Shown one piece after another: positions 23,609 to 35,352 of a stretch of 64,000 nucleotides of DNA. Both the position numbers and the translations under genes were made by a program. Source of the stretch: Pyrenopolyporus hunteri (lineage: Eukaryota; Ascomycota; Sordariomycetes; Xylariales; Hypoxylaceae); the NCBI GenBank assembly GCA_902806595.1, contig CADCXC010000014.1:1116001-1180000 (forward strand). Direction: 5' to 3'. Each line of letters starts with the position of its first letter. Within the stretch, counting starts at the first letter, position 1. Below the pieces are notes generated by a model. It was given only the letters and a program-made list of their open reading frames with translations, made no database searches and was not told the DNA's origin.

Positions 23609-24627
23609 CTACTCGTCATCACCGAAGAAGACCTTGACCGGCAACCAGTCGTCTCCGCAGACCTTGAAACGGTCCGGCAGGCTGTTGAGCTTCTTGACCT
23701 CTTCCTCCGTCAACTCCCACCCGTCGAGGGCGAAGTTGCTCTCGATACGCTCCGGCGTAATCGACTTCGGGATGACGTCCCAGCCCTGCTGGATGCCCCA
23801 CAGGAGTAGGACCTGCTGCGGCGTCTTGCCCTTGCTCTGGGCGATGGACTGCAGCGTCTGGTCCTTGTACAGGGGCGAGTTGGTGCTGCCCAGGCACGAG
23901 TATCCTGTGACGTGGATGCCCTTCTCCTTGCAGTAGGCGACTAGCTTCGGCGAGGGGTTGTTCGGGTGCAGCTCGATCTGGTTGACGGCCGGCTTAACCT
24001 ACAATCCGGTTGGTTAGTCGCTCTTGTCTCAAACGTTAGGAGAGAGTTCGAGGCCTACCTTGCACGAGGGATCGTTCAGCAACTTCTCGAGGTTCGTGAT
24101 ACCGAAGTTGGAGACGCCGATGTTGCGGACCTTGCCGGTGCCGAGCAGCTTCTGCATCTCGCGCCAGGTGTCGATGAAGTTCCAGTCGTCGTAGTGTTTC
24201 TTGAGGTCGTCGGGGCGGGTAGAGCAGGGCCAGTGCATGAGATACAGATCGACGTAGTCGAGGCCGAGGTTCTTGAGGGAGGCGTCGAGGCCCTCGGCGA
24301 CGCGCTTGTGCCAGGGGTTGTCGAGCTTGGTAGTGATCCAGATCTGCTCGCGGGGCACGCCCGAGGCGCGCACGCCCTCGCCCACCTCGGCCTCGTTTCC
24401 GTACGCGAAAGCGGTGTCGATGTACCGGTAGCCCACGGAGAGGGCGTGCTTCACGGCCTTGGCGGTCTCGTTCTTGGGCGACTGCCAGGTTCCCAGGCCG
24501 ATGGCGGGGATCTTGTCGCCCGAGGCGAGAGTGTAGGTCTTGCTAGTGATGGTCAGGATGCGCTCATACGCTCGGCAGGACGAGAGGTGTGGTCATGTAC
24601 TCACCTAGTGTGGTTGAGGTTTGCCAT
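23609..24627 (-). CDS. Aldo-keto reductase (glycerol dehydrogenase/Gcy1-like)
   Basis: Three exons on the minus strand, 24605-24627, 24059-24542 and 23609-23998, give 298 residues. The first exon is only 23 nt (MANLNHT plus two bases) and splices through GTGAGT and CACTAG. The AKR catalytic tetrad is visible: Asp50 and Tyr55 in DTAFAYGNE, Lys80 in ITTKL and His111 in LMHWP. Cofactor-side motifs include NIGVSNF and IPKSITPERIESNF, where the Lys-Ser favours NADPH. The length is exactly that of the family. Fungal relatives reduce glyceraldehyde, dihydroxyacetone or xylose and take part in glycerol metabolism and aldehyde detoxification. The exact substrate cannot be told from sequence. Confidence 0.94.
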
Positions 24628-25988
24628 TGTGCCGTCTAGTCGTACGCAGGTCGAGAAAGGAGTTTGTCCTAGAGAAGTAAACAGCAACTAGCGAAGATGT
24701 GTCTGTGTCTACAGTATTAGACGCTTAGGTGCTTAGAAGTCTAGCAGATATTTGTATGTGTTGTACACAGAAACGAAGCGGGGAGGACCCTAGCTTAGCA
24801 ACTCTCCAGCCATGTCTTCTAGCTACTTCTATAAGGTCTACTAGCTTAGGCTTATTGATCAAACGGCATACCGACATAAGTAAAGTCCCTGGTTTGCCGC
24901 TTGTATCTGCGGATTAGTGCGCTCGCGAACGCGGGATATGACGCAGGGCAATCCACATCGTCCTGCAGCGGACAACTCTGTACCTGCTTACCCTCAAGTA
25001 TAGTGGGGGGGCGATGGATCCACTCGGCGCTACTCTGTGGCTAAGTATCAACTTGAAATTATAGAGCTGCTTAATCTTACCCCTGGTGGGCTGTGACATC
25101 GGCCTGCATTCTCTGAATTTACTACGTCAGCTGTAACCTCCGGTATAGACATGGCAATCATTGATTACTATCGTCTTGTACGTTACCTTATCTATTGTTA
25201 TTTGCTTCAGAGTAGCTGAGTTTGACATTTGCAATATTACTTCTCTATACGTCTACGTAGGTGCCTAGGTATCTAACAAATACTATACGGAAACAAACAT
25301 CGTCTCAGATGCTTGGTTGTATTATTTTCTCCGAAGGAATCTTTGCGTGCCTGGATGGATATTTCCGCCAACTAAACCTATCACCTAGCCTATTCTTCAC
25401 AGACCCGAACTCCAAAAGTTGCCTAATCCGATCTAATCCCACGCCAATTGGCGAATCACACACCTCTACGATCACCAGCACAGTTATATGCGCGCCAATA
25501 GAAATGACCCGCTTAGTTGTCTGAGAGGCGGTACTGTTGATCATACGAAAGCATAGGTTACATGAGCATAGGGTGAATCATATAGGTAGGTATGCACTTA
25601 CTATGATAATGATCGAGAATTTTGAGAAGGTAAGGCTGGAGATGTGGTCCGTAAGTAGCGAATAACTTACGTAGATGGAAGCTTCTCTAGAAATAAATTC
25701 TTATTATCATAAGATTGGCCATCGTAAAAAACGGTATTCACCTGTAAAGAGAGGTATACGATAGCGTCTGTGACCTTTTCAAAATGCATCTAAAGTGGCT
25801 GAAGCCAGCCGGAGATTTTCTTGAATAAGGTACAGTAATTAGTCATTCGTAAATAACTAGGATAGTACATTAATACCAACGCAGTAAGCGTACATAAAGT
25901 CGAAGTACAACTTCCAGAAGTGAACTATATAGTTGTAGGTAGCACTTAATCTTTCATCAATCGGAACAAAGAAATTCCGTTTCAAAAA
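24628..25988. other. Intergenic region, no gene recognised
   Basis: About 1.4 kb between the reductase and the tRNA gene. Only short ORFs with no protein-like features occur here. One GTAGGTGCCTAGGTATC motif lies near 25,256-25,272. Confidence 0.6.
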
Positions 25989-26059
25989 GCATCAGTGGTT
26001 TAGTGGTAAAATCCATCGTTGCCATCGATGGGCCCCGCGTTCGATTCGCGGCTGATGCA
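25989..26059 (+). tRNA. tRNA-Gly (anticodon GCC)
   Basis: A 71-nt cloverleaf without intron. The acceptor stem is GCATCAG pairing with CTGATGC. The D-loop region is GTTTAGTGGTAAAATC (A box). The anticodon stem-loop CCATCGTTGCCATCGATGG carries anticodon GCC. The T arm is GCCGCGAATCGAACGCGGG on the complementary strand, i.e. CCGCG TTCGATT CGCGG on this strand (B box), and the discriminator base is A. A T run follows at 26,068-26,079. It reads GGC/GGT glycine codons. Confidence 0.97.
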
Positions 26060-26067
26060 CCATTTCA

Positions 26068-26079
26068 TTTTTTTTTTTT
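26068..26079 (+). terminator. RNA polymerase III terminator of the tRNA
   Basis: Twelve consecutive T residues begin nine bases after the end of the tRNA, the standard polymerase III stop signal. Confidence 0.9.
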
Positions 26080-26656
26080 CGTTTCCTTTACCATTTTATC
26101 CCCTAAACATGGTAGAACGGACGCATTCTTTTTTTGAGAAATTTTACTGTCAGCACGCGCGCCCAATAACCCGCTTAGGTGTCGCTCGATTACTCGATAT
26201 TACGTATATTTCATATCCTAGATCACAACTCAGGGAAGACCGGTAGGGACGGATAACATAATCTAATCATAACGAGGTATAACCAAGGATAATGGAGACA
26301 CTGCTTCGATATATTAGTTAATCTCAATGGAGAGTGGAGTGGTTGATCACCCAATACTCGAACGACGCTCAGTTTTAAGGATATCAGTCAGTGTCTCGTT
26401 CGGGGATAGAGACATATTCGGTAACGTGGACCAAGTAGATATCAACTTAAGTCAAATAAGACTGGAAAGAAATCCCACATTCTGCCGGCCCCCAACATCA
26501 TGTTCTAGCTCTATAAAGAAGAAAACCACGCATAACCAACGCCCTCGCCTCTCTTTTCTCATCCTACATTGACCGTCCCTACGTAAGTATTCCTATCGAA
26601 CCCCTCTTTATATACAGCTCAACTCCTACACGCTGTTCATCCACTTCCCCCCTCCC
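26080..26656. other. Intergenic region, no gene recognised
   Basis: Downstream of the tRNA and at the 3' side of the first GFA-like gene. Only short ORFs; no repeat or RNA gene was noted. Confidence 0.55.
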
Positions 26657-27326
26657 TCAAGGATCGACGTACCCCCCGGGCTTCGGCGGCCCCGACCTCG
26701 CCGACCCGTCGACCCGCTTGATCCCCAGCTGAGCCATGTCGACGCCGTCCAGCACGCGCAGGTTCACGGGCGACCAGTCGAGGTGGTCCTCGGCCCAGCG
26801 GCGCTGGTCGTCCGGCAGCGCGGCTAGCTGCGCCGCGTCGTAGTCCTCGATCCGGTTGTGCACCGGCACACCGCACGTCCGGCAGAACGACTTCCGCCAC
26901 AGTCCCCCACCGAACGAGTAGTACCCTGCGCTCTGGGTTCCAGCGACGCAGATGCTGACTTGTGGCTTGCTGGGGTATATCCAGCAGTAGGCGTTCTGTT
27001 GGAGAAGGGGAATGGTGAGATGAATGGTCAGGAGGTCGTAGTTGTGCGGGATACGTGAGATTCGAAAGGGGGGTGAAAACGGGCGGTAAGAGTGCAGGGT
27101 AGGAAAGAAAGGGGGCTCGTACCCGAGAGCATATACTACAGTCGCATTCTAAGATCACCCCGTCGTACGTGCTGTCGATGGGTTTTGATTTTATTGCTAT
27201 CGTGATCACACCGCAATGGCAACCGCCGGTATATATCTTGGCGCCCTCAAGTTTGGCTGGCGGCTCCTGGCCCTTGAATTCCGGCGGCGTCCATGCCGGT
27301 GGTGTTGTGCCGTCGATTCTAATCAT
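26657..27326 (-). CDS. GFA/CENP-V domain zinc protein (long copy)
   Basis: Two exons on the minus strand, 27123-27326 and 26657-26995, give 180 residues. Zinc ligands of the GFA fold are present: Cys36 and Cys38 in GGCHCGV, Cys61/63/66 in CDCSICSR, and Cys106/Cys109 in FCRTCGVPVHNR. The family is named for glutathione-dependent formaldehyde-activating enzyme, though many fungal members have unknown substrates, so no reaction is claimed. The C terminus (WSPVNLRVLDGVDMAQLGIK) matches the usual end of the domain. The intron donor is GTACGA, less typical than the consensus, but reading through it soon breaks the domain. The gene lies only 83 bp downstream of a second, shorter member in the same orientation. 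Confidence 0.88.
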
Positions 27327-27409
27327 GGAAAATTAACCCATGATTAGTCTGTTGTGTGCCTCGCGTTGATTTCTGGAGATATTGACGATGATGGCTTACG
27401 GTTGAGTGG

Positions 27410-27865
27410 CTAGATCCCACACATTAACCTTTTGGAGTGCTCGTAACTAAGGCGATGTACGTTAGGATCCAGCGTGGGTCTGATGTAAATAATAGTAAAT
27501 GAGCTCACATTTATATAAGTCTTCGTGCTAACACGGAACAAATAGGTACAGCAAATCGAACAGAACTGTAGCGAGGAATATGCAGTTGGTATGGTATTTC
27601 ATTTCCGCTCATACTGGAGTCAGGCTCAGCTCACCTGATGCTCAGCACCTCCAAAGCTATAGCTCGACAGTGTCACCCGGTTACCCTTTACAAATCGGAT
27701 CTCACTCTCGTTCTCTGGACATTGGAAAATACCGCCTCTTTTATAACAATAACTGCAATTGCACAGTAAGCCGGTCTTTATGGCCTCCGGTAGGCTGATT
27801 TCAAATATATAGGCCGTGCAATGACAATTGCCGCGGTAGCTTTTAGAGCGGTGCTGATCGGCCAT
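27410..27865 (-). CDS. GFA/CENP-V domain zinc protein (short copy)
   Basis: Two exons on the minus strand, 27635-27865 and 27410-27565, give 128 residues. The join brings SFGGAEHQ next to FCSICCTYLF, restoring the usual spacing of the family. Zinc ligands: Cys14/Cys16 in RGNCHCTAY, Cys35/37/40 in CNCSYC, Cys79/Cys82 in FCSIC. The Gly normally following the last Cys pair is Cys here (CC instead of CG). The tail after INV (SSFTIIYIRPTLDPN) departs from the normal NVRTLDG pattern, so the 3' end may be partly degenerate or mis-modelled. Sequence divergence from the long copy is high, so this is not a recent duplicate. Confidence 0.7.
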
Positions 27866-28007
27866 TGCGACAAATCTCAGTGGATATTCTCTAGAACAGA
27901 GATATAGATGGGCTAGTTCTTAGAGTGTTTATATTCTATATATGATATGAGTTCGGACGGAATCAAGGATTACGAATCCCGATGGGCGTCTATTCCCTCA
28001 AGCTTTA
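27866..28007. other. Short spacer before the TA-flanked MITE
   Basis: The upstream side of the short GFA gene. The part near 27,970-28,000 has weak inverted similarity to about 28,345-28,362 (AATCCCGA shared), so the neighbouring MITE may extend outward. Confidence 0.4.
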
Positions 28008-28317
28008 CGGATGTGGCTTTCAAAAGTTCTGTCCATATCAAAAATATTAGCCAGCCGTCATACTATTTTTGCAGGTGTCTGCCAGGCGTCCAGTCTCAAG
28101 ATAACGGACCACTATATTATATATACTAAATTTTAATGAATACCCGCTATAATATAGCGTGCATCCACTAAGATTTAGTGGACATTTTAAAACTTTAGCC
28201 TTGGATAATAGCCCCGTTATTTTTTCCAAAAGGTGCCAACTGATGCCGCACTGACAAACTAATATGGCAGCTGGTGGATTTCTCTAGTATGGACAAAACT
28301 TTTGAAAGCCACATCCG
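28008..28317. mobile_element. MITE with TA flanks (Tc1/mariner-like)
   Basis: A 310-bp element whose ends are inverted copies: CGGATGTGGCTTTCAAAAGT at the left and its reverse complement, with one change just inside, at the right. Each end is bordered by the dinucleotide TA (28,006-28,007 and 28,318-28,319), the target of Tc1/mariner transposons. Inverted similarity continues inward (CCAGCCGTCATACTATTTTT against CCAGCTGCCATATTAGTTTG), differing mostly by C/T and A/G changes. The interior holds two strong palindromes, CGCTATAATATAGCG near 28,145 and TCCACTAAGATTTAGTGGA near 28,163. It has no ORF. Confidence 0.75.
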
Positions 28318-28319
28318 TA

Positions 28320-29147
28320 CTTGTGGACCAATCTTGACTTATAAGGGCGTCGGGATTGGAACCTATCGGATACGCGGTTATGTAGACCTAAACCTACCTA
28401 CCTACCTAAACTTACATGTTTTGATGCATGTGGCATTTGATTATGTCTGCTGACAAACCGTTATAGAAAGCTGGTCTATCTCATTCGCTAAAAGCCTCTA
28501 TCGGCTCACGGTCAGGATGTAAGGGGGTGAGTTCCGTGGATCTATCCCAAGATATCGATTGTCTATGACTTCGGACACCAAACCGGCATAGCAAATGGTA
28601 GATAAGGACATCTAGAGTACCTATGTAAGTGCTAGAAAAGGTATATCGGATCTCATCAAGACGCGGTTGGCTCATGATCATTTGTTACCCACTCGCATCT
28701 CGCATGTCTTCGGCTTTAGTCTTTTTCAATGTGTGAGATATCCAATTTATGTCATGCGTAAAATCTCGGGGCCGAATCAACGTTTATCACATACTTCCGT
28801 TAGCGTTAACCACACAGCAAATCACCAAGGAACAGGTCATCACAGGCTCGACACGGAAGAGTAAGCGCAGCAAAGTGCAGAGATGAATCGCTACTAGACG
28901 TAGCCTAGGGATGCCACCAAAGACATCGAATCGAGGCGAGTTTCCTATGAGGCACCGCGTGATTCTATCCGTCATAAACCGACTTATATATGCCGTTGTC
29001 ATATGTGGGTTTTTTTTCTCCTTTCCCACCACGCTGTCGTATCGCCCCGAACTCCTAAACAGACCTGACCCGACCTAACCTAGTAACCCGCCAGACGCCC
29101 GCTAACCGTAGACTACTCGTTAAAAAATGACAACACGGCTCATAATC
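28320..29147. other. Intergenic region, no gene recognised
   Basis: About 0.8 kb of noncoding-looking DNA. It includes a CCTACCTACCTA run near 28,393-28,407. Short ORFs here show no protein-like character. Confidence 0.55.
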
Positions 29148-29682
29148 TCAGTCCTTCCGCCGCGTTTCGTATGCGGCCACAGCGGCTTCGAGCTCGGCGA
29201 GGTTCGTGCGATCGCCGTACGCATTCTCCACGGCCTCGTTCCGCCGTTCCATCTCCGTTGCTGCGACTGGCACCGTCGCCGGGACCAACTCTGCGCTTCG
29301 GAATAGCTGTTGCTGCTGGGCGTGGTGCTCCTGCTGCCACTTTTCGGCCTTGGCTGCCCTGTATTTCACTATGCCGTACCCTTAAACCCAAGGAAAACGA
29401 AAGTTAGTTAACACGGACAATAGGTAAGTTAAAGATTATTTCGTGGATGGCGATATCGTGCTAGAATGGAGTGAAAAAGCTAAGGCCTGACTAACCGATT
29501 CCAACGGCTGCGATTGTCGCGGTGGCACTGGGATATACGTTAGCATGTCTCGAATGCGGCGGGGAGAGTCGTGCTTACACTGTCCTCTCGATGCGCCCTG
29601 ACTTATGTAAGGCGGGAAGGTAGCTTGGGTGAACTGGCGATGTGGCCGAGAACGGTCGGGGTGCGTTGAAGAGCGCAGGCAT
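29148..29682 (-). CDS. Small conserved-looking protein, possible single membrane helix
   Basis: Three exons on the minus strand, 29579-29682, 29496-29527 and 29148-29380, give 122 residues. The phases close and splice signals are canonical (GTAAGC, GTTAGT donors). The N terminus (MPALFNAPRPFSATSPVHPS) has no acidic residue and could be a mitochondrial presequence. A short hydrophobic stretch follows (TVATATIAAVGIGYGIV). The rest is a charged helix rich in Gln, Glu and Ala (KAEKWQQEHHAQQQQLF; AYGDRTNLAELEAAVAAYE). I do not recognise the family. The middle exon is only 32 nt. Confidence 0.65.
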
Positions 29683-32293
29683 TATGATGTTTTGGGTATT
29701 AGGGATGAGGTGGAGGAGGTACGGATGGAAGAATACAGGTAGATAGGATTCGAGTTATTTCGCTTTGTAGTAGATACTGGTATTGTTATTGGTGTTGTTG
29801 GTGTTGTTGGTATCGGTATTACTGTCTCGATGGATGGGCCTAAATCGGACATATAATATAGCAAGGTCACTTGCCAACTTAGAAGATGAGTATAAGATGT
29901 ACAAGATAGGGAGGTGCGAGGTGCGAGGTATGATATAAGAGCTATCTATCGAGAGCACTGGGGAAATTCTAGCCCAAACCCCTTGGCAGGCACATGCGGG
30001 TATAAATAAGAATTGGAGGCATGACGAATTCTAGCCCGGGCCTAAAACACGGGAAGCTTGACGGCCCCATTATGATTTCCTTGATCGTCCTGCCAGATTC
30101 GCATCGAGTAAGGTAACCGGCGCGGGCGAATGGGATGGGTATGAGCCGAGATGGGACGATGTGACGCACAAAACATATGTATGGACGAGCCAAGCCCCTT
30201 ACAGTGCAAACATATTACATACATATGTAGAATATACGTCCGTAAAATGCTCTAGTTGTAGCTTTTATACGCTACTCATACACTAAATATATTTATCAAG
30301 TCTAGAGATATACCAGGGGAAATCCATACACACTATACACATATACGCACATACACGGACGTATATATATATGTATCTATGCTAGAGCTATAAGGGAAGA
30401 GGAAAGCATAGCAAGACGGAAAAGGGAGCGGGGGAAAAGGAGCCACGGAGGCGCATATTACATATGCAATGTCGTGTGATCGTGGGGTCACCCTCAGGCG
30501 CCCTGGCCCCCGGGAAACGCCAACATATTGGGTTATATTAGTCTATACCGTAGACAACCGGGGAAAGCTTAGTGGGAACTAGGGGGCTACCGTTCTACCG
30601 GGACAGCTCGAGGTATTGTTTTCGCGTTTCTTCTCCGAGCTCCGACTAATACATGATATAGCACGGTAGTTGAGCTCATACTACATGCCTATATACCTAG
30701 ATACTCGGTTGTTTACTCTTTACCTTTCCACTATAGATGGAACTAGAAGAAGATGTGATGTTTTCGCTTATATCGACGTGCGTATGAATAGGCGATATCG
30801 TGAAATAAGTAATATATTCGAAGAGCCTACATAGGTACTCAAGGTCTGGTCGGCCCCATTGCATATCGTGTCGAAACACGGCATATCCCCCCCTTGCCAC
30901 AGAAGCTCTAAACAAGGTTGACAGGTAGGCATAAGCATCGGTAGGTACTGCAAGTAGCGAATCTCCCGCATTTATGCCTAACAAAGCCAACGGTATACAA
31001 ACGTCGAGCCAACCATATCCTGTATGTCCGTCGGGAGCTGCAAGCAAGCCACTAGATGTGCATATGCGCATCTGTACATCTACACACGGGCGACGGCATC
31101 GGGCCCAGCTTGGAGTGATTCAGCAAGCGAGCCACCTCATGCATGAGCCAGGAGAGTGCGCGAGAAGGAAGAAAGAGACGGAGAACTGAGCGATTTTGCG
31201 CCTCCACATGCCTCAATTCGTTAGCTCTTTAGCTCGCAATCGTGACATTTCTTCCTAATTGGGGCAGGGGAAGCGCGTTAAATAATACCACGTATAGCAT
31301 ATATAATATAAGGTGCCTAGGTACCTACACATCGACCAGCCATGTGGAGGGTTGATAGGACGTTGAAGAAACAGCGTTGAAGGGGTTTGCTGTTTGATGA
31401 TCGTCGAGCGCCGTTTTCAGGTGCAACCGAGGTCTCACGCCAAGTTGTACGTTTCCCACAACGCATTTGCACTGTACAGTTATAACACAATACCTTATCA
31501 AATCTTACCAAGCTATCTATCTCATAGCTATCCCGTGGGGTAGAGATGAAGCTTCCTAACATTACACACGTACCCGGGTATGTATGTATATTGTGCACAC
31601 ATCCAATGCAGAGGGGATTAGACAAGCCACGCGAGATACGGTTGCCTACTTCTTCCAATCTCTCTACTATTCATTATCCCACTATCCTCTATATCCTACG
31701 GGGAAACGGGGAATTTGTAAGAAATGAGGGGATATGTAATATTAGTACAAATGTCTGGCTTGTTCAACACGTCAAAGCCGACCCGACAGCAATTCCTATT
31801 ATAGTTGTAGAATTAGGATAATCGAATAAGCATCATAATATCCCTTAGGGTTATACGGCATTAGAATGATTACTGAAAGGCGTATTCAAACATTATGTCG
31901 AATAGTAAGGCGCCGGGTAGTTTTTAAACGAATCACGAAAACTCGGGACTCAGCTTAACGGCGCAACCAATGCGCGAATCACCTCTCCGTAACGTTCAAT
32001 AGTATCAGCTATCGGAAGGCTGGCGCATGCTCACAAAATAATTTGCATTTGTCTAATTCACATCGAGGTACTCCAGCACCACGACCTTTTTTTTTCTTTG
32101 ATCCGTGCTATCTTGACTCGAGCGTTCCGCGTGCGACATCAATCATCATGGATATCACTACTCTATCGTGCTGGCCCTCCCGCAAGCCAATGCTCCTCTG
32201 GTCGTATACCATTAGAGCCACCGTTCTGGGTTGGCGGCCGGACAGCCCGCCGCGTTGAAAATTATATACTTCCTAGACGTCGTCCTACCCGTA
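29683..32293. other. Intergenic region, no gene recognised
   Basis: About 2.6 kb with many short ORFs, the longest 124 codons on the minus strand (30697-31071). None has domain-like features. A GTTGTTGGT micro-repeat lies at about 29,785-29,815 and a GGTGCCTAGGTACCTA motif at about 31,312-31,327. Part of the left end is the promoter side of the small protein gene. Confidence 0.55.
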
Positions 32294-35200
32294 TTAAGCA
32301 GCCGCGGTGCCAATTTTGTTCAAGCCCTTGAGCGAGCCTAGACTTAGGGCCAACCCTTGCGACCTGCTTCTTATCCGGACGAAACCAGTGATTGGCCCAT
32401 CCTCGCCTTCCTTCTCGATGCTCAGGTTCGCTAAGGCGTCCTCGCCTGCGGATGGTTAGCTTCACTTTGGCCACATAAATAAACCTAGTTTAGAGAACTT
32501 ACCAAAGACACTCTTCGCGTATAAGTTAGCGCTCAAGAATTGACAGTCGCCCTTCATGCTGGCTTCCGGCGTCAGGCAGTTCATATTCGTGCAGGCCATC
32601 AACTGTTCCAAGAAATCGCGGAGGCTCTTGGCCTTGCTGTTGATGTTGACCTTGTTCTCCCACTCAAATTCGGTCCACATCGTGCGGAATTGCGTCTCTG
32701 TGCACGTCGCCGGCTGAATATAGTCCATAATATCGACATGTAGATCGTTGAGGATTACAACGTTGGTGTCTGTGCTATGTGCCCCATCGTACACCACATT
32801 GCCGAATATGACACCGGTATCCGTCGACGAAACCTTGATCGTACATTGCACGTTATGGAAATCGTGCGGGCCGAGATTCTGTGTCGTAGGCCGCTCGACG
32901 ACCTTGAGGTCACCGAGTGTAGCAAACTCAACCGAGAGGTTTTGGAGAGTCTCAGTGGTCTGGTTGACCAAAAGAACGTCCAGCACAATGTCGAACTGGT
33001 GTACCTTAACGTACGCCTCGGCGTACACCGGGTCGGAGAAACCAGTGAGCTGGACGACGCGGCTCAACTTCGACGTGAGATCCTCGGACACAGACTCTCC
33101 GCCGGTTGCCTTCTCGAGGTCGAGCTCGATCTCATCGGCGCCGTCCGCCACGTTCTTCTTAGACAGCTGTCGAATTTGCACAACGTCATCAACCTGGATG
33201 GCGGTCTTGGCCTTTTCGAAGGCCGCCTTTGCCGCTCGCTTTTTCTCCTCGACTTGGACCATCGCCCGGAAGGCTTTTCGCGTGTCGTCGAGGAATACCG
33301 TTTCTAGCTCCTTCCTCTGCTCAAACTCCGCTAAGGAGCGGACACAAGACATTATCCTGTCGACGGAATCCTCGTCGATGGGGGCCTTGACAAATTGGGA
33401 CTGGCCGACACGGATGATTGAAATCATAATTAACATAGCTTCGGCCTTGAGTGCGTTCGTTCGGGCCTTGTCCGAAGAGATCTCCGAGTGGCGCATAACC
33501 AGCTTGGTGAGAGTCGCCGAAAGGACGGCAGCCAGGTAGTAGTCGCCCTCGAGGATGAGCTGTCGTAGCGGAGGCTTCTGGGCAGCCTTAACAGCTTCTA
33601 ATTTGGCGGCAGCCGCCGAGCTGCTGGTCAGGGCCGTTTCAGTAGCGTATGTGCCGTCGGCCAGGACTCTTCTTGAGCCAGAGGGTGCCGTCGACTTTGA
33701 CTGGTGACCGTTGACTTGTTCCTTCTCTTTTTCCTCATCGCCGTCTACGTTATCGAGGAGTCGCTGCTCGGAAGCGAGAATTGGGATCTCGCCCAAGCTT
33801 GCACGTATTCCCTTCCACGCGTCCCGGATGTCCTTCTCTTCTAGGGAGTACTCGCCAATTATCCAGATGATTCCGCGGTATACTTTGCCTGCTCTGACTT
33901 CGCTGAGGGTGTCGACTAGCCGCGAGACGATAGATGGCCGTAGCTTAGGGAACTTCTCGACCACTTCCTTAACGAAGGAAATGACATCGACAGCGGAAGA
34001 GTTGCTAAAGTCGGCGATGAAGTCCATCAGGAGGTCGACTACGCTCGCCGCAACCTCGGAGAATTTGATAGCACACTGGTGGATGGAGTGGATTAGCAGC
34101 TGACGGTACTCGGCGTTCTTCTCGTATTCCTGGTCGACGGTCTTGGAAAGCTCCTTCTTTAGCAACAAGATGACTTCTTCGACGTTCTTGCTCGACACCA
34201 TCTCAAGCGCGATGTCGAGGGCTTTTCGTCGGACGTCGATATCGGGACTACTAAGTGCACGTAGGATCTCCATCACCAGGTCGTCCAATACGCCCTCATT
34301 CTTCTGTCGCAGCTGGTCTACCCGATCGAGAACAATAAGCTTCACATTGTTGTCGGCTTCCTTGATGCTTAGCTCGATAAACTTGGCGGCGGCGGCCTTA
34401 ACTGCCACCGGGTTACTGGTTAGTGCCGTCAACGACGAGGCGGCTTCGTAGACGACAGTCGAGGTACTAGCCTCGAGGAGGTCGAAGATGAGTCTCAAGT
34501 ATCGAGCCTGGGTATGTCAGCTACTAGCCCAGTAACCTAACTCGTGGGTTGTATTACCTTGTGCTGGGGGTTCTGGACGGCGTCCTTTCGAATAAACTCG
34601 AGCTCAACCAGCTGTAACAACTCCTCGGCGTTTGGGATCCCCTCGAAGACGGAGCTGAGGTACGCCAGGGCTTTGTCGTGGTCTATGCTAGCAAGAGCAG
34701 CGAACGCGTTACGCTTGCAAGTGGCGTCGCTCTCCCCCTCGAGGAAAGTAGCGATCAGATCGGACGCATCTGGGATGAGGGACGGGGAGTGTAGGAAGAT
34801 GGACGAGATGGCGAAGACGGCATTCTTTCGAACGTAGGCGTGGCGATGCTCGAGGCAGGCCCTGGCTGATGATAGGAGGGGTTCGATCAACTCAGGCTCT
34901 CGTAGCTTGCAAAGGAAGCGCAACGTGTTTCCCCTGATATACTCGTTTGGATGTTGTAGATCATTCCTAATGCCGTTGCTGGAACCCAAAGCTGTTAGCA
35001 AGCAAGCGAAGTCTTATAAGCTGGATCCAGGTACTATCTGCACTCACCAAACAAGAATCATCTCCTGCTTCAGCTTGCCGCTGGCGTCGTGCTTGGGGCA
35101 GATCTCGTAATAGAAGTATAACAGCTTCTTCAAGGGCTTATACCTCGAAGGCATAACGAATCGGATGATGTGCATAAGGAGCTGAGGCATGGGGTCGCCG

Positions 35201-35352
35201 TTTAACATGACGGTCAAGATGCGCTTCATGGTATCGACTTTTGTCTCGTCTGTACCCTTCTCCAGCTGCATGCGCAGATCCGACATGGTAGGCACGTCTG
35301 CAGCATTGTCCTGGTGGACCAAGCTGTAGGCGTTCTCAAGGAAGGTCGACAT
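32294..35352 (-). CDS. SEC26: Coatomer subunit beta (beta-COP)
   Basis: Four exons on the minus strand, 35048-35352, 34558-34978, 32503-34507 and 32294-32445, give 960 residues, the usual size of beta-COP. The N-terminal adaptin-like HEAT solenoid is clear (ILTVMLNGDPMPQLLMHIIR, RNDLQHPNEYIRGNTLRFL, AYVRKNAVFAISSIF, RRKALDIALEMVSSKNVEEV). A Ser/Lys-rich linker follows (about 505-530). Next come the C-terminal appendage domain (GFSDPVYAEAYVKVHQFDIV) and the tail (LSLGSLKGLNKIG). Beta-COP is a core subunit of the COPI coat, acting in retrograde Golgi-to-ER and intra-Golgi transport. The final exon (51 codons) is missed if the third exon is read through its GTAAGT donor. Confidence 0.97.

Noticed and set aside
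23966..24691. 241-codon plus-strand ORF
   Set aside because: Antisense shadow of the aldo-keto reductase, typical of GC-rich third positions.
30697..31071. 124-codon minus-strand ORF in the gap before beta-COP
   Set aside because: No domain, no clear start context, no splice partners. A real small gene cannot be fully excluded.
32748..33539. 263-codon plus-strand ORF
   Set aside because: Antisense shadow of beta-COP exon 3.
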